From positions 992,001 to 1,056,000 of the forward strand of contig NZ_JAGIOP010000002.1 of assembly GCF_017876775.1 (NCBI RefSeq): a stretch of 64,000 nucleotides of DNA. Direction: 5' to 3'. The notes under the pieces are model-generated. The model ran no database searches. It saw nothing but the letters and a program-made list of their open reading frames with translations, and was not told the origin of the DNA. The translations under genes and the position numbers were made by a program. Positions 8,980-19,952 of this stretch are shown in pieces (the stretch's first letter is position 1; every line of letters starts with the position of its first letter). Source of the stretch: Mycolicibacterium lutetiense. Its GTDB lineage: Bacteria; Actinomycetota; Actinomycetes; Mycobacteriales; Mycobacteriaceae.

Positions 8980-10515
8980 ATGCGTTTCTCACCCCGTTCT
9001 GCTGCCAGGTCCCTGTTGGTCGGCGCCGTAGCTGTGTCCGGCTCGGTGGTCATCGGCCTGACGCCCATCGGCACGGCAGCAATCGGCCTGGTCGTGGCGG
9101 TGACGCCGCTAGTCGTACCCGGGACCGGGACCCCGAAACCGCAGGACTCCAACAACTACATGGCCAATGCCGTCGCCTATTACGTCCAGCCCAGCGGCAG
9201 CTGCGGCACCGAAGGCTGCGCGGCCCCGGTGGCAATCCCCTACATCGCCCAGTTCTGGCCGTTCCCGTTCGAGGGCTGGGGCGGTCTGGAGGGCGCGAAA
9301 TGGAACGTGTCGGTCGGCAGCGGGGTCACCCGACTGACCAGTGAACTCGTCGGCGCCAACAATCCCAGTACGACGCATCCGGTGACGGTGTTCGGCTATT
9401 CGCAGGGTGCCACGGTGGCCAGCATCGTCAAGGGCAACCTGGCGGATCTGACCGACGAGCAGAAGCAGAATCTGAGTTTCGTCTTGATCGGTAACCCCAA
9501 CCGGCCGAACGGCGGCCTCTTCGAGCGGCTGGCGATCCTGGGCACCGTACCGATCCTCGACGCGACGTTCGGTCAACCCACTCCGACGGACACCGGCATC
9601 GACACCGACGACATCGCGCTGCAGTACGACGGCGTCGCCGATGCTCCGTCGTGGGTGCTCAACCCCCTGGCGTTACTCAACGCGCTGGCCGGATTCGAAT
9701 ACACCCACCCCACCTATCTGGCCCCCGACGGCAACGACCTTCCGGGCGACACCCCCTACGGTTACACACCCGATCAAGTGAAGGCCGCGATCGAGAACGC
9801 CGAGGCCAGTTGCACGGCCGCGACGCACTGCCAGATGCATGGGGACACCCGTTACATCACACTGCCGGCCAAGACCCTGCCGATCATGCAGCCATTCCTG
9901 GACCTGGGCGCGGCGACCGGCACCTCCGCGTTGGTGATTCCGCTCGTCGATCTGGTGTCACCGCTGGCGCAGACCCTCATCGAAACCGGCTATGACCGTT
10001 CCGATTACGGCAAGGCAATGCCCTTCCAGCTGCTTCCGAGGGTCAATCCGATCAAGCTGGCCTCGGATTTGATCAACGACATCCCCGAGGGCATCAACGC
10101 GGCGCTCAACCCCGGGCTCGATCCACTACCCGGATGGACTGATCCGACGCAGTCCGGCGTTACCGTCCGAGTGCCGGACACCGCGGACCAGACTGTTGTC
10201 GACACCACGAAAGTCGCTGCCACATCCGATGACAAGCCGCTTCGGCGTCTGAGCACGATCGCGGAAACCGGGACGGCGCTGACCGCACCCGATACTGCCT
10301 CCTCCGGCACCACCACCCTGAAGCAACGTCCATCAGTACCGAAGGCCCTGGGCATCAAGGGGCATCCGGCGCGTGACATGGCGAAGTCGATCCGCAGCAG
10401 CGTGCGCAAGGCACTGGGCCAGGACAGCGCGAAAGACAAAGACAAGGGTCGGGCCGAGGCAAAGAGCACCAGCGCCAAGGACACCGGCAGTAAGAAGACG
10501 AAGCCGGCGGCCTGA
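8980..10515 (+). CDS. PE-PPE domain serine hydrolase, exported
   Basis: The 511-residue protein has a hydrophobic N-terminal export segment (about 9-47) followed by an alpha/beta-hydrolase of the PE-PPE (PF08237) type, with the nucleophile elbow GYSQG (Ser141). Members act as esterases or lipases in mycobacterial cell walls. After about residue 390 the sequence becomes low-complexity and Lys/Ser/Ala-rich, which may contact the wall. No PE or PPE N-terminal domain is fused to it. The ATG at 8980 follows AAGGAGA; an upstream in-frame ATG at 8917 lacks a ribosome site. It is convergent with hflX, with only 9 bases between stops. Confidence 0.85.
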   Translation: MRFSPRSAARSLLVGAVAVSGSVVIGLTPIGTAAIGLVVAVTPLVVPGTGTPKPQDSNNYMANAVAYYVQPSGSCGTEGCAAPVAIPYIAQFWPFPFEGWGGLEGAKWNVSVGSGVTRLTSELVGANNPSTTHPVTVFGYSQGATVASIVKGNLADLTDEQKQNLSFVLIGNPNRPNGGLFERLAILGTVPILDATFGQPTPTDTGIDTDDIALQYDGVADAPSWVLNPLALLNALAGFEYTHPTYLAPDGNDLPGDTPYGYTPDQVKAAIENAEASCTAATHCQMHGDTRYITLPAKTLPIMQPFLDLGAATGTSALVIPLVDLVSPLAQTLIETGYDRSDYGKAMPFQLLPRVNPIKLASDLINDIPEGINAALNPGLDPLPGWTDPTQSGVTVRVPDTADQTVVDTTKVAATSDDKPLRRLSTIAETGTALTAPDTASSGTTTLKQRPSVPKALGIKGHPARDMAKSIRSSVRKALGQDSAKDKDKGRAEAKSTSAKDTGSKKTKPAA

Positions 10516-10524
10516 CGCTCGCGC

Positions 10525-11934
10525 TCAGAAGGTGGCGAACTCGCTCAGGCTCGCGGCCAGTGCCATGGGCACCCGCGCCTTGATCCGCGTGCCGTCGGCA
10601 GTGTGCTCGGTGGCATCCACCCGACCGTCGGCGTGCACCTTTGCCACCAGATCCCCTCGGTCGTAGGGAATCGTCACATCCACGGTGGCGTCGGTGGGGG
10701 GGATCATCTCGGCCATCCGGGCGCTCAGCCGATCCAGCCCGTCGCCGGTCTGGGCCGAGACGAACACGGCGTCGGGTAGCGCGCGCCGCAGCGAGGCCAG
10801 ACCGAGGTCGGTGGCCGCGTCGATCTTGTTGACCACCAATAATTCCGGCGGCGGGGCGATGTCGTACTCGGCGACCACCTCGTTGACCACCTGCCGTACC
10901 GCGTTGATCTGGGCCAACGGGTGGTCGTCGGCGCCATCCACCACGTGCACCAGCAGGTCGGCGTCGACAACTTCTTCCAGGGTGGACCGGAATGCCTCGA
11001 CCAACTGGGTGGGCAGGTGCCGGACGAACCCGACGGTATCGGTCAGCACGAATTGCCGCCCGTCGTCGAATTCCCCACGTCGCGTGGTGGGTTCGAGCGT
11101 GGCGAACAGAGTGTTATCCACCAGCACGCCGGCCCCGGTCAAGGCGTTGAGCAGGGTCGACTTGCCGGCGTTGGTGTAGCCGACGATGGTGACCGACGCG
11201 GCTTCCGAGCCCAGCCGACGGCTGCGCTGGGTGTCGCGGATCTTCTTCATATCGCGAATCTCGCGACGCAGCTTGGCCATCCGCTCTCGGATGCGGCGGC
11301 GGTCGGTTTCGATCTTGGTCTCACCGGGTCCACGGGTGCCGACGCCACCACTCGCGCCGCCGGCGCGGCCGCCGGCCTGGCGGGACATCGATTCACCCCA
11401 GCCGCGGAGCCGGGGCAGCATGTACTGCATCTGCGCCAGCGACACCTGCGCCTTGCCCTCCCGACTGGTGGCGTGCTGGGCGAAGATGTCCAGGATCAGC
11501 GCGGTGCGGTCGATGACCTTGACCTTGACCACTTTCTCCAGCGAGTTGAGCTGCGCAGGTGAGAGTTCACCGTCGCAGATGACGGTGTCGGCGCCGGTGG
11601 CCAGCACGATCTCGCGCAGTTCGATGGCCTTGCCCGAACCGATGTAGGTGGACGGGTCGGGCTTGTCCCGGCGTTGGATGAGCCCCTCGAGTACCTCCGA
11701 GCCGGCGGTCTCGGCGAGTGCGGCCAACTCGGCCAGGCTGGCATCGGCGTCGGCCGCGCTGCCGTCGGTCCACACGCCGACCAAGACCACCCGCTCGAGC
11801 CTCAGCTGGCGGTATTCGACCTCGGTGACGTCGGTGAGTTCGGTGGACAGCCCGGCGACGCGGCGCAGTGAGGCGCGGTCTTCGAGGGCGAGCTCACCGG
11901 TGCTGGGCGTGACGGGGTGTTCTGGATGTGTCAT
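10525..11934 (-). CDS. hflX: ribosome-associated GTPase HflX
   Basis: HflX splits or rescues stalled and stressed ribosomes; in mycobacteria it is linked to hypoxia and macrolide tolerance. The 469-residue protein has the HflX N-terminal domain (about 40-200), a Gly-rich linker (GGRAGGASGGVGTRGPGETK), a coiled helical part and a G domain with G1 GYTNAGKST (252-260), G3 DTVGF (299-303) and G4 NKID (369-372). It is followed on the same strand by no close gene; dapF lies 45 bases upstream, so hflX probably belongs to the same transcription unit as miaA and dapF. It corresponds by order to Rv2725c. Confidence 0.97.
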   Translation of the reverse strand: MTHPEHPVTPSTGELALEDRASLRRVAGLSTELTDVTEVEYRQLRLERVVLVGVWTDGSAADADASLAELAALAETAGSEVLEGLIQRRDKPDPSTYIGSGKAIELREIVLATGADTVICDGELSPAQLNSLEKVVKVKVIDRTALILDIFAQHATSREGKAQVSLAQMQYMLPRLRGWGESMSRQAGGRAGGASGGVGTRGPGETKIETDRRRIRERMAKLRREIRDMKKIRDTQRSRRLGSEAASVTIVGYTNAGKSTLLNALTGAGVLVDNTLFATLEPTTRRGEFDDGRQFVLTDTVGFVRHLPTQLVEAFRSTLEEVVDADLLVHVVDGADDHPLAQINAVRQVVNEVVAEYDIAPPPELLVVNKIDAATDLGLASLRRALPDAVFVSAQTGDGLDRLSARMAEMIPPTDATVDVTIPYDRGDLVAKVHADGRVDATEHTADGTRIKARVPMALAASLSEFATF

Positions 11935-11979
11935 ATGTACTTACAGGTTGTCACGTGGATCGGACCGCGCGCATTCCAA

Positions 11980-12846
11980 TTACGCATGGGCCGCGCTCCA
12001 CCAAGCCGGGCTGAGCTCGCCGCGCGCCACCAGCACCGAGGGCCCGCGCAGATAGCTGGTGGACTCGGTGATCGTCACGGTGACCTGGCCGCCGGGGATG
12101 CGCACCCGCAACGTCCCGGTGTCGGCCCCCTGGTGGGCCAGGGCCGCGAGCGTGGCCGCGACGGTGCCGGTACCGCAGGAGCGGGTCTCTCCGACACCCC
12201 GCTCGTGCACGCGCATCGACACCGCGCCGTCCACCGGTGCGGTCAGGACCTCGACATTGACGCCGTCGGGGAACAGCTTCGGGTCGAAGGACACCGGCGC
12301 CGCGACGTCGAGGGCCGCCAGTTCGTCCTCGGTCAGCCCGACGCAGGCCAGGTGTGGATTGCCCACGTCGACGGCGACTCCGCTGACGCTGCGGCCGCCG
12401 ACCACGGCGGTGCCCGTACCGAACTGGTTCGCCTTGCCCATCTCGACGGTGACGTCCGCGGTGGTGGCGTCGACCCTGTGCAGCACGACCGGACGGGGCC
12501 CGGCCAGCGAGCCGACCACGAACTCATCGGCCGATTCCAGCCCGGAGGCCCGCAGGTAATGCGCGAACACCCGCACTCCGTTGCCGCACATCTGCGCGAT
12601 CGACCCGTCGGCGTTGCGGTAGTCCATGTACCAGTCGGACGCTGCGACACCGTCGGGAAGTCGTTCGAAAACCCCGGCGGCCTGCGCGGCACCGGCCGTC
12701 GTCACCCGCAGTACGCCGTCGGCGCCCAGGCCGCGGCGTCGGTCGCACAGCGCGGCCACCGCGGCCGGCGTCAGCGACAACGCGGCGTCGAGGTCGGGCA
12801 GCACCACGAAATCGTTCTGGGTGCCGTGCCCTTTGGCGAAGATCAC
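11980..12846 (-). CDS. dapF: diaminopimelate epimerase
   Basis: DapF converts LL- to meso-diaminopimelate for lysine and peptidoglycan. The 288-residue product begins at a GTG giving (M)[15 protein letters not shown], the normal family N-terminus; a longer upstream frame overlaps miaA and is not credible. The two catalytic cysteines are Cys87 in MCGNGVR and Cys224 in SCGTGTVA, which act as the general acid and base. It starts 4 nt after the miaA stop codon, so the two are translationally coupled. dapA lies in the same window near 56 kb. Confidence 0.96.
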   Translation of the reverse strand: MIFAKGHGTQNDFVVLPDLDAALSLTPAAVAALCDRRRGLGADGVLRVTTAGAAQAAGVFERLPDGVAASDWYMDYRNADGSIAQMCGNGVRVFAHYLRASGLESADEFVVGSLAGPRPVVLHRVDATTADVTVEMGKANQFGTGTAVVGGRSVSGVAVDVGNPHLACVGLTEDELAALDVAAPVSFDPKLFPDGVNVEVLTAPVDGAVSMRVHERGVGETRSCGTGTVAATLAALAHQGADTGTLRVRIPGGQVTVTITESTSYLRGPSVLVARGELSPAWWSAAHA

Positions 12847-12850
12847 CTGA

Positions 12851-13780
12851 TCAGGATACGTGCCGCCACGCCCGCAGTGCGTCGTGCACCAGACCGTCGG
12901 CCGCACCGTCCAGCCACACCACCCGGTGGTCACGGCGGAACCAGGACCGCTGCCGGCGCACATAGCGCCGGGTACCGATGAACGTCGGCTCGCGGGCCGC
13001 CGAGCCGTCTCCCCCGGCATCCAGGTCGGCCAGCACCTGCGCGTACCCGAGCGCCCGCGCCGCGGTGACGCCGTCGCGCAGGCCGCGGCCGCTCAGCGTG
13101 CGCACCTCATCGACCAGCCCCTCGTCGAACATCAGGTCTGTCCGCTGCTCCAGACGTTGATCGAGAACGGCTGTGTCCCAGTCCAATCCGATGATCGCCG
13201 TGTCCCAGCGGGGGGCACCGATGGTCGGCGCCGAGGCGGCGAACGGTTGACCGGTCAGCTCCACGACCTCCAGGGCCCGCACGATGCGCCGGCCGTCGGT
13301 CGGCAGGATCGACGCCCCCGCCGCGGGGTCCACCCGGGTCAGCTCGACGTGCAGGGCGGCCACCCCCACCTCGGCCAGCCGCGCCTCCCACCGCGCCCGC
13401 ACCACCGGATCGGTGGCCGGGAACGTCCACTCGTCGAGCAGCGACTGGATGTAGAGCATGGACCCGCCCACGATCACCGGGACCGCGCCACGCGCCGCGA
13501 TGGCCTCCACGTCGGCTGCGGCATCCTGCTGGTAGCGCGCCACCGTCGCGGTCTCGGTGACGTCGAGCACATCGAGCTGATGGTGCGGGATGCCGCGTCG
13601 CTCGGCGACCGGCAGCTTCGCGGTGCCGATGTCCATACCGCGGTAGAACTGCATCGCGTCGGCATTCACAATCTCTACGCCGATCTCGCCGCTCAGCTGC
13701 TCGGCCACCGCCAGCGCCAGCGCCGACTTCCCCGTGCCGGTCGGGCCGATGATCGCGAGGGGCCGGGTCACGGCAGCCAT
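12851..13780 (-). CDS. miaA: tRNA dimethylallyltransferase MiaA
   Basis: MiaA adds the isopentenyl group to A37 of tRNAs reading UNN codons. The 309-residue protein has the P-loop GPTGTGKS (12-19), the DMAPP and tRNA-binding [15 protein letters not shown] segment and the typical QRSWFR region near the C-terminus. It overlaps the preceding dioxygenase-like gene by 13 nt and is followed by dapF after 4 nt, forming an operon. MiaB, which methylthiolates the product of MiaA, is encoded 3 kb away on the same strand. Confidence 0.97.
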   Translation of the reverse strand: MAAVTRPLAIIGPTGTGKSALALAVAEQLSGEIGVEIVNADAMQFYRGMDIGTAKLPVAERRGIPHHQLDVLDVTETATVARYQQDAAADVEAIAARGAVPVIVGGSMLYIQSLLDEWTFPATDPVVRARWEARLAEVGVAALHVELTRVDPAAGASILPTDGRRIVRALEVVELTGQPFAASAPTIGAPRWDTAIIGLDWDTAVLDQRLEQRTDLMFDEGLVDEVRTLSGRGLRDGVTAARALGYAQVLADLDAGGDGSAAREPTFIGTRRYVRRQRSWFRRDHRVVWLDGAADGLVHDALRAWRHVS

Positions 13781-14454
13781 TCGCCGACGAAGTAGCCGAC
13801 GCCGTACGGCGCTCCGCGGTAGAGCTCACGCGCCGACCCTGTCTCGGGTTCGGTCAGTCCGGCCAGCACCTGGTAAGCCACCCTGCCGAGCACGGACTCG
13901 GGCAGCTCGGCCAGCGCCGAGAGGTCGCCGGTGGCCAGTGCATCGTCGAGTTGCTGTTGGACCGACGGCGAGTCTGGATCATGGCCACCGGGGGCCGCAG
14001 GCGTCAGCGTGTTCACCCCATCGGCGACCACCAGGACACCGATCGGTTCCGGGGATTCCTCAAGCTGGGCGCGCAGGGCGCGGCCCCGGGCCAGTGCTCC
14101 ACCGACCGGGTGTGCGGCAGCGTAGGCGTGTACCTCGATGCCTGCGTCGGGCGTGGCCTGCCCGCGGATCCACCCGGCGACCAGCGCACACAGCGGCAGC
14201 TCAACCGGACCCCCAACCGGCCCGGGGCCGAGAGCCACCGGGACGTCGACGCCGTAGCCGGCGAAGGTCCCGACACAGTCGGACCCATACACCGCGTCAT
14301 CAGGGCCGACCCCGATCGCCAGCCAGCGTGGCGGTAGCGAACCCGCCGCGGCCACGACAGCCTCGCGGAGGTCAGCCACCTCGTCCGCGGCCGCACCCAC
14401 AAGTTGAGGCACCAGAACCGGCGTGGCGGGAACGATCGCGATGGCGTTCAGCAC
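13768..14454 (-). CDS. class III extradiol dioxygenase-like protein (Rv2728c type)
   Basis: This 228-residue protein begins [18 protein letters not shown] and has the overall LigB-superfamily pattern ([41 protein letters not shown]). It lacks an obvious full set of metal ligands, so catalysis is doubtful and I assign no reaction. The position immediately before miaA matches Rv2728c in M. tuberculosis. The GTG start is supported by a leaderless -10 box, TAGTTT, 6 nt upstream. The gene overlaps miaA by 13 nt and probably leads the miaA-dapF-hflX operon. Confidence 0.8.
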   Translation of the reverse strand: MLNAIAIVPATPVLVPQLVGAAADEVADLREAVVAAAGSLPPRWLAIGVGPDDAVYGSDCVGTFAGYGVDVPVALGPGPVGGPVELPLCALVAGWIRGQATPDAGIEVHAYAAAHPVGGALARGRALRAQLEESPEPIGVLVVADGVNTLTPAAPGGHDPDSPSVQQQLDDALATGDLSALAELPESVLGRVAYQVLAGLTEPETGSARELYRGAPYGVGYFVGEWLP

Positions 14455-14466
14455 CTCACCAAACTA
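14455..14466 (-). promoter_or_regulatory. leaderless promoter of the miaA operon
   Basis: TAGTTT on the minus strand (14461-14466) lies 6 nt before the GTG at 14454. The rest of the gap to 14681 shows nothing else recognisable. Confidence 0.6.
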
Positions 14467-14681
14467 GTGCGCGGCCCCTGGTTCAGTGCGCGCCGAGGGC
14501 CGGTAGGACGCCCAGAACGGCGCGTCCCGGGCACCGCCCGTTCGAGTTTGTCAGGGCATTGCGCGCAAAGGCGTGGGCACGGCACAGCACGACCTGCTTG
14601 AATAGCGGACAAAGCGACAGCATCAGGCGCCGCGTCGCGCGGCAGATGCGCGGGCAACCGTGCGGAGTACGAGGAGCGGAT

Positions 14682-16037
14682 ATGACAACCAGTGAGCCAG
14701 GCGGAGCCACCCCCCAGCCGACGTCCGGGCCCACACCGAGGCCCACTCCTACGCCTACCCCAAGGCCAGGACCGCCCCGCCCCGTTCCCCACCCCAGCCG
14801 GGTCGCCCCGGCAGTTGCGGTGGCGCCGTCCAGCGATCCACACAAATTCGGGCGAGTGGACGACGACGGCACGGTGTGGTTGATCACCGGAGCCAGCGAG
14901 CGTGTCATCGGCTCGTGGCAGGCCGGTGACACTGAATCGGCGTTCACCCACTTCGGCCGGCGCTTCGATGATCTGCACACCGAGATCGCGCTGCTGGAAC
15001 GCCGGCTGACTTCCGGTACCGGGGACGCCCGCAAGATCAAGTCGGCGGCGGCCTCCTTGGCCGAAAGTCTGCCCACCGCAGCAGTTCTCGGCGATGTGGA
15101 GGCATTGAGCTCTCGGCTGACCGCGATACTGGAACATGCCGATGCCGCCGCGGCGACCGAGCGGGCCCAGCGTGACGAGCATCGCGGCGCCCAAACGGCA
15201 CGCAAGGAAGCTCTCGCCGCCGAAGCCGAAGATCTCGCGGCGAACGCCACGCAGTGGAAGTCCGCCGGTGACCGTCTGCGCGAGATCCTCGATGAATGGC
15301 GCACGATCACTGGACTGGACCGCAAGCTCGACGATGCCCTGTGGAAGCGCTACTCGTCGGCCCGAGAGACGTTCAACCGCCGTCGCGGCTCGCATTTCGC
15401 GGAACTGGACCGTGGCCGGGTTGGCGCCCGTCAGGCCAAAGAGGCGCTGTGCGAGCAGGCCGAGCAACTGTCCGACTCGACAGATTGGGGCGCCACCGGT
15501 GCCACCTTCCGTGACCTGCTGACCCAGTGGAAGGCCGCCGGACGGGCCTCCAAGGACGTCGACGACGCGCTGTGGCACCGGTTCAAGACCGCTCAGGACA
15601 CATTCTTCGGGGCCCGAAATGCCGCCCATGCCGAACGTGACACCGAGTTCAAGGCGAATGCCACCGCCAAGGAAGCACTGCTGGCCGAGGCCGAGAAGAT
15701 CGACACGACCGATCTGGATGCGGCCCGTGCGGCATTGCGCACGATCGGCGACAAATGGGACGCGATCGGCAAGGTTCCCCGGGAACGCGCCGCCGATCTG
15801 GAGCGACGCCTGCGCTCCGTGGAGAAGAAGATCCGCGATACTCCGGCGGGCGGTGTTGATCCTGAGGCCCAGGCTCGCGCCGACCAGTTCCGCTCACGTG
15901 CCGAGCAGTTCGAGAAGCAGGCCGAGAAGGCCGAGGCCGCCGGCCGCGCCAAGGATGCGGCCGACGCCAGGGCGAGCGCCGAACAGTGGCGTCAGTGGGC
16001 CGACGCCGCGGCCGCCACGCTCGGAGAGCGCAAATAG
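14682..16037 (+). CDS. DUF349 coiled-coil protein
   Basis: The 451-residue protein starts with a Pro/Thr-rich low-complexity segment (about 8-45), then shows three DUF349-like repeats: a W-x2-A-G-D-R-L-R-E-I pattern near 190, then [16 protein letters not shown] near 265 and W-D-A-I-G-K near 365. The C-terminus is a charged Ala/Glu/Lys coiled coil. DUF349 proteins are of unknown biochemical function. It corresponds by order to Rv2731. The ATG follows GAGGAG; the same frame continues far upstream over miaA, but that part is a high-GC artefact. Confidence 0.88.
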   Translation: MTTSEPGGATPQPTSGPTPRPTPTPTPRPGPPRPVPHPSRVAPAVAVAPSSDPHKFGRVDDDGTVWLITGASERVIGSWQAGDTESAFTHFGRRFDDLHTEIALLERRLTSGTGDARKIKSAAASLAESLPTAAVLGDVEALSSRLTAILEHADAAAATERAQRDEHRGAQTARKEALAAEAEDLAANATQWKSAGDRLREILDEWRTITGLDRKLDDALWKRYSSARETFNRRRGSHFAELDRGRVGARQAKEALCEQAEQLSDSTDWGATGATFRDLLTQWKAAGRASKDVDDALWHRFKTAQDTFFGARNAAHAERDTEFKANATAKEALLAEAEKIDTTDLDAARAALRTIGDKWDAIGKVPRERAADLERRLRSVEKKIRDTPAGGVDPEAQARADQFRSRAEQFEKQAEKAEAAGRAKDAADARASAEQWRQWADAAAATLGERK

Positions 16038-16046
16038 CACCTGAGG

Positions 16047-16068
16047 GCTGGGTTGGGATAAGCCCAGC
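16047..16068. terminator. possible weak hairpin between convergent genes
   Basis: GCTGGG and CCCAGC form a 6-bp stem with a loop of about 10 nt between the DUF349 stop codon and the stop codon of the convergent membrane-protein gene. Confidence 0.35.
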
Positions 16069-16703
16069 TAGGTCTGATCCGGCTGGTCCGGCTTCTCGCC
16101 GGCGGTGCCGGGCTTCGTGACGTCGCTCTCGGTATCGCCGGGCATGGGGATGCCGAGCACGTTGCGCTGCTGATGCTGCGAGGCTTCATGGCGGCGGTCG
16201 GCCTCGGCGGCCAACTGCAGTGCGGTCCGCGACCACACCACACGCGCCCAGTGGAAGGTCAGCACGATCACGGCCAGCCACCCGATGATCAGCCCGATTC
16301 CGGGGCCGGGATGCCCCGCGGCGGTCTGACGCGACCACACCGCGAGCATTCCGAGCGCACTGGCCACGGCCGAACCGGCCAGGGCCGTCCAGGCCAGCGC
16401 CCAACGGCGAGTGATCAGCGCCAGGACCGAGAACCCGACCGAGAACACCAGCGCCAACCAGACGAACACCCGCGACGGCAGTGAGATGCCGTCGTTCAAG
16501 GCCGCCGCATCACCGACCAGAACGTCGAATCCTTTGGTGTCACCCGTGTGGGGCAGCACGAACGACAGCAGCACCACGAACACCAGGATGGCCACGACCA
16601 TCGCCCGTGGACCCGTGTCGAACTCACGGGTGACCCTCCGCTCGACGGCGGCCAGGTCGTCCTTGAACCGGTCGAAGTCGCTTTCGTTGCTCAACAGCCA
16701 CAT
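16068..16703 (-). CDS. conserved four-helix membrane protein (Rv2732c type)
   Basis: The 211-residue protein has a charged N-terminus ([20 protein letters not shown]) and four predicted membrane helices at about 33-50, 78-96, 102-122 and 136-156, then a hydrophilic Asp/Pro/Gln-rich tail. No catalytic motif is visible. It overlaps the 3' end of miaB by 13 nt and so is translated from the miaB transcript. By order it matches Rv2732c, whose function is not known to me. Confidence 0.82.
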   Translation of the reverse strand: MWLLSNESDFDRFKDDLAAVERRVTREFDTGPRAMVVAILVFVVLLSFVLPHTGDTKGFDVLVGDAAALNDGISLPSRVFVWLALVFSVGFSVLALITRRWALAWTALAGSAVASALGMLAVWSRQTAAGHPGPGIGLIIGWLAVIVLTFHWARVVWSRTALQLAAEADRRHEASQHQQRNVLGIPMPGDTESDVTKPGTAGEKPDQPDQT

Positions 16704-18220
16704 CCTTCTGATAACGGCGGGGTTTCCGGTGCACCGATCCGCGGCAAGCCGAGACCGACGCCGGTTCGCGGGCGCCGCCCCGCCTCATGGGCGTCGCCGG
16801 CGCGGGTACGCCGATGGGTGGCCAACGCGGCGTCGGCGATCAGATGATGCGGAGCAGCGCCGGTCACGGTCGTGGTGACGACGTCGCCGGGCCGGATGTC
16901 GTTGTCCCCGGGACTGAAATGAACCAGCCTGCCGTCACGGGCCCGGCCCGACATGCGGGTGGTGGCCGCGTCCTTGCGCCCCTCGCCGGTGGCGACCAGC
17001 AGCTCGACTTCCCGGCCGATCTGAGCCTGGTTTTCCTCCAGCGAGATTCGCTCCTGCAGGTCGATCAGCCGTTGATAACGTTCGCTGACAACCGCTTTGG
17101 GCAACTGGTCGGGCATCTCGGCGGCCGGGGTTCCGGGCCGGATGGAGTACTGGAAGGTGAACGCAGTGGCGAAACGGGCCTGCTCGACGACGTCGAGGGT
17201 GGCCTGGAAATCTTCCTCGGTCTCGCCGGGGAACCCGACGATGATGTCGGTGGTGATCGCGGCGTCCGGAATCGCCGTCCGGACCTTGTCGATGATGCCC
17301 AGGTACCGGTCGGCCCGGTAGGACCGGCGCATTGCCTTGAGAATGCGGTCCGACCCGGACTGCAGCGGCATGTGCAGCGTCGGGCAGACGTTGGGGGTCT
17401 GCGCCATCGCCTCGATCACATCGTCGGTGAACTCGGCGGGGTGCGGTGAGGTGAAGCGCACCCGCTCGAGCCCGTCGATGTCACCGCAGGCGCGCAGCAG
17501 CTTGGCGAACGCGCTGCGGTCGCGGGGCACGTCCGGGTCGGCAAAGGACACGCCATAGGCGTTGACGTTCTGGCCCAGCAGGGTGACCTCAAGCACGCCC
17601 TGTTCGGCCAAGGTCTGCACCTCGGCCAGGATGTCGCCGGGCCGGCGGTCGACCTCCTTGCCGCGCAGCGACGGCACGATACAGAACGTGCAGGTGTTGT
17701 TGCAGCCCACCGAGATCGACACCCACGCCGCATAGGCGGACTCCCGCGTCGCAGGCAGGGTGGACGGAAACTCCTGGAGCGCTTCGACGATCTCGACCTG
17801 GGCGGTCCGGTTGTGACGGGCCCGCTCCAGCAGCGTGGGCAGGGACCCGATGTTGTGGGTGCCGAAGACCACGTCGACCCAGGGTGCGCGGCGCAGGACC
17901 GAATCGCGATCCTTCTGCGCCAGGCAGCCGCCGACGGCGATCTGCATGTTCGGATCGGCCTGTCTCCGCGGGGCCAGGTGGCTGAGGTTGCCGTACAGCT
18001 TGTTGTCGGCGTTCTCGCGCACCGCACAGGTGTTGAACACGACGATGTCGGCGTCGGTGCCATCGGGGGCACGCCGGTAGCCGGCGTCCTCCAGCAGGCC
18101 GGACAGCCGCTCGGAGTCATGCACGTTCATCTGGCAGCCATACGTGCGGACCTGATAGGTGCGCGCGGCACGCAGCTCGGCCGGCTCGGCCGCCGCTTCC
18201 CGGTTCACCATCGTCGTCAC
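16691..18220 (-). CDS. miaB: tRNA methylthiotransferase MiaB
   Basis: MiaB is a radical-SAM enzyme that adds a methylthio group to i6A37 of tRNA. The 509-residue protein has the N-terminal UPF0004 domain with three cluster cysteines (YGCQMN, NTCAVR and GGCLAQ), the radical-SAM motif CNNTCTFC, and a C-terminal TRAM domain. I chose the GTG at 18220 because a -10 box TACCAT sits 7 nt upstream, making the gene leaderless; an ATG lies 9 nt further in. It is followed, with overlap, by a small membrane-protein gene, and pairs functionally with nearby miaA. Confidence 0.96.
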   Translation of the reverse strand: MTTMVNREAAAEPAELRAARTYQVRTYGCQMNVHDSERLSGLLEDAGYRRAPDGTDADIVVFNTCAVRENADNKLYGNLSHLAPRRQADPNMQIAVGGCLAQKDRDSVLRRAPWVDVVFGTHNIGSLPTLLERARHNRTAQVEIVEALQEFPSTLPATRESAYAAWVSISVGCNNTCTFCIVPSLRGKEVDRRPGDILAEVQTLAEQGVLEVTLLGQNVNAYGVSFADPDVPRDRSAFAKLLRACGDIDGLERVRFTSPHPAEFTDDVIEAMAQTPNVCPTLHMPLQSGSDRILKAMRRSYRADRYLGIIDKVRTAIPDAAITTDIIVGFPGETEEDFQATLDVVEQARFATAFTFQYSIRPGTPAAEMPDQLPKAVVSERYQRLIDLQERISLEENQAQIGREVELLVATGEGRKDAATTRMSGRARDGRLVHFSPGDNDIRPGDVVTTTVTGAAPHHLIADAALATHRRTRAGDAHEAGRRPRTGVGLGLPRIGAPETPPLSEGCGC

Positions 18221-18233
18221 GGCCTCAATGGTA
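18221..18233 (-). promoter_or_regulatory. leaderless promoter of miaB
   Basis: TACCAT on the minus strand (18228-18233) ends 7 nt before the GTG at 18220. Confidence 0.6.
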
Positions 18234-18298
18234 CGGAGCCCCCGGAAACGGCAACGCGGCGGATTCACGAGATCCGGGCAGGCCGGACCTCCGCTCGG

Positions 18299-18312
18299 TA
18301 AGGTCACCTGCC
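18299..18312 (+). promoter_or_regulatory. near-leaderless promoter of the glutamate ABC operon
   Basis: TAAGGT (18299-18304) lies 8 nt before the ATG at 18313, so any 5' leader would be only one or two bases. Confidence 0.5.
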
Positions 18313-19098
18313 ATGGGTAGCCCCGGCGAGCAGCCGCAGGTCGACGACGCCGCGACACCAGATGTGCCGATGATCTCACTGTCGGGCGTCAACAAACACT
18401 TTGGCTCGCTGCACGTACTCAACGACATCAACCTCGAAGTGCGCCGTGGGCAGGTGGTGGTGGTGCTCGGCCCGTCGGGGTCGGGCAAGTCCACGTTGTG
18501 CCGCACCATCAACCGGCTGGAGACCATCGATTCCGGCCGCATCGCGATCGACGGTCAGGTGCTGCCCGCCGAGGGCCGCAAGTTGGCCCAGCTGCGTTCG
18601 GATGTCGGCATGGTGTTCCAGTCCTTCAACTTGTTCGCACACAAGACAATTCTGGAGAACGTCACGCTCGCCCCGGTGAAGGTGCGCCGCACGTCCAAGG
18701 CACAGGCCCGCGAGAGTGCAATGGCGCTGCTGGACCGGGTCGGGGTGGCCAACCAGGCCGACAAGTACCCGGCTCAACTATCGGGTGGTCAGCAGCAGCG
18801 TGTCGCCATCGCGCGATCGTTGGCGATGAACCCGAAGGTCATGCTGTTCGACGAGCCCACCAGCGCGCTGGATCCCGAGATGATCAACGAGGTCCTGGCC
18901 GTGATGACCGCCCTCGCCGGCGAGGGCATGACGATGGTGGTGGTCACCCACGAGATGGGCTTCGCCCGCCGGGCCTCGGACCGCGTGGTGTTCATGGCCG
19001 ACGGCGCCATCGTCGAGGACGCAGCACCGGCCGAGTTCTTCGACAACCCGAAATCCGATCGCGCCAAAGATTTTCTCGGCAAGATCCTGCATCACTGA
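18313..19098 (+). CDS. gluA: glutamate-type ABC transporter, ATP-binding protein
   Basis: This 261-residue ATPase powers uptake of polar amino acids. It has Walker [10 protein letters not shown], a Q-loop at VFQSF, the signature [16 protein letters not shown] and Walker [13 protein letters not shown], and ends with the switch histidine in VVTHEMGFA. It belongs to the GlnQ/GluA subfamily. It is the first gene of a four-gene operon with a binding protein and two permeases (GluABCD order). The likely substrate is glutamate or a related acidic amino acid, inferred from gene order and subfamily. No such operon is present at this site in M. tuberculosis as far as I recall. Confidence 0.93.
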   Translation: MGSPGEQPQVDDAATPDVPMISLSGVNKHFGSLHVLNDINLEVRRGQVVVVLGPSGSGKSTLCRTINRLETIDSGRIAIDGQVLPAEGRKLAQLRSDVGMVFQSFNLFAHKTILENVTLAPVKVRRTSKAQARESAMALLDRVGVANQADKYPAQLSGGQQQRVAIARSLAMNPKVMLFDEPTSALDPEMINEVLAVMTALAGEGMTMVVVTHEMGFARRASDRVVFMADGAIVEDAAPAEFFDNPKSDRAKDFLGKILHH

Positions 19099-19122
19099 CG
19101 CTCCGCCGAAAGGACCCCGAAC

Positions 19123-19932
19123 ATGCCCTCCGCACCGTTCAAATGGATCGGTACCGTCGCGCTCGCGCTCGCGCTCCCCTTCGCCGCGACCGCCTGCGGC
19201 GGCGGTAGCGACTCCAGCAAGATCGTCATCGGCACCAAATACGACCAGCCCGGACTCGGCCAGAAGAAGCCCGACGGCACCATGTCCGGGTTCGACGTCG
19301 ACGTGGCCAAGTACGTGGCCAATGAACTCGGCTACCCCGAGGACAAGATCGAATGGAAGGAAGCCCCCTCGCCGCAGCGCGAGACGTTGATCCAGAACGG
19401 TCAGGTCGAGTACATCGTCGGGACCTACTCGATCAGCCCGGCGCGTCAGGAAAAGGTGGCGTTCGCCGGGCCCTACCTGGTCACCGGGCAGAGCCTGCTG
19501 GTCCGCGCCGACGAGAACGCCATCACCGGGCCGGAATCGCTGAGCGACAAGCAGAAGGTCTGCTCGGTGTCCGGTTCGACTCCGGCTCAGCAGATCAAGG
19601 AGAAGTATCCCGACGTCCAACTGCAGCTGTACGACACCTACACCCTGTGCGTCGACGCCCTCAGGAACCGCGGAGTCGATGCGGTGACCACCGATGAGGT
19701 GATCCTGGCCGGCTACGCCGCGCAGACGCCCGGGGAATTCAAGATCGTCGGTGACCCCTTCTCCGAGGAGCGCTACGGCATCGGTCTCAAGAAGGACGAC
19801 ACCGAGCTGCGCAGCAAGATCAACGATGCGATCGAGAAGATGATCAGCAGCGGGGCGTGGAAAGACGCGTTCGACAAGAACCTCGGGCCGGCCGGCATCC
19901 AGGCGCCGACACCGCCGACCGTCGACCGCTGA
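19123..19932 (+). CDS. gluB: glutamate-type ABC transporter, substrate-binding lipoprotein
   Basis: The 269-residue protein has a lipoprotein signal peptide (about 1-21) ending FAATAC, with Cys as the lipidation site; the -3 residue is Ala rather than the commoner Leu. The mature part is a periplasmic-binding-protein type 2 fold (SBP_bac_3) with SGFDVDVAKYVANELGY, YSISPARQEKVAFAGPY and GSTPAQQIKEKYP. The start ATG follows GAAAGGA. It lies 24 nt after gluA and 20 nt before gluC. Confidence 0.93.
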   Translation: MPSAPFKWIGTVALALALPFAATACGGGSDSSKIVIGTKYDQPGLGQKKPDGTMSGFDVDVAKYVANELGYPEDKIEWKEAPSPQRETLIQNGQVEYIVGTYSISPARQEKVAFAGPYLVTGQSLLVRADENAITGPESLSDKQKVCSVSGSTPAQQIKEKYPDVQLQLYDTYTLCVDALRNRGVDAVTTDEVILAGYAAQTPGEFKIVGDPFSEERYGIGLKKDDTELRSKINDAIEKMISSGAWKDAFDKNLGPAGIQAPTPPTVDR

Positions 19933-19952
19933 GTCGAAGAAGCAACTCCCCC

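Noticed and set aside
13734-14681. A 316-codon N-terminal extension of the DUF349 protein
   Set aside because: It overlaps miaA and the Rv2728c-type gene in antisense, is Arg/Pro-rich without similarity, and a good ribosome site precedes the ATG at 14682.
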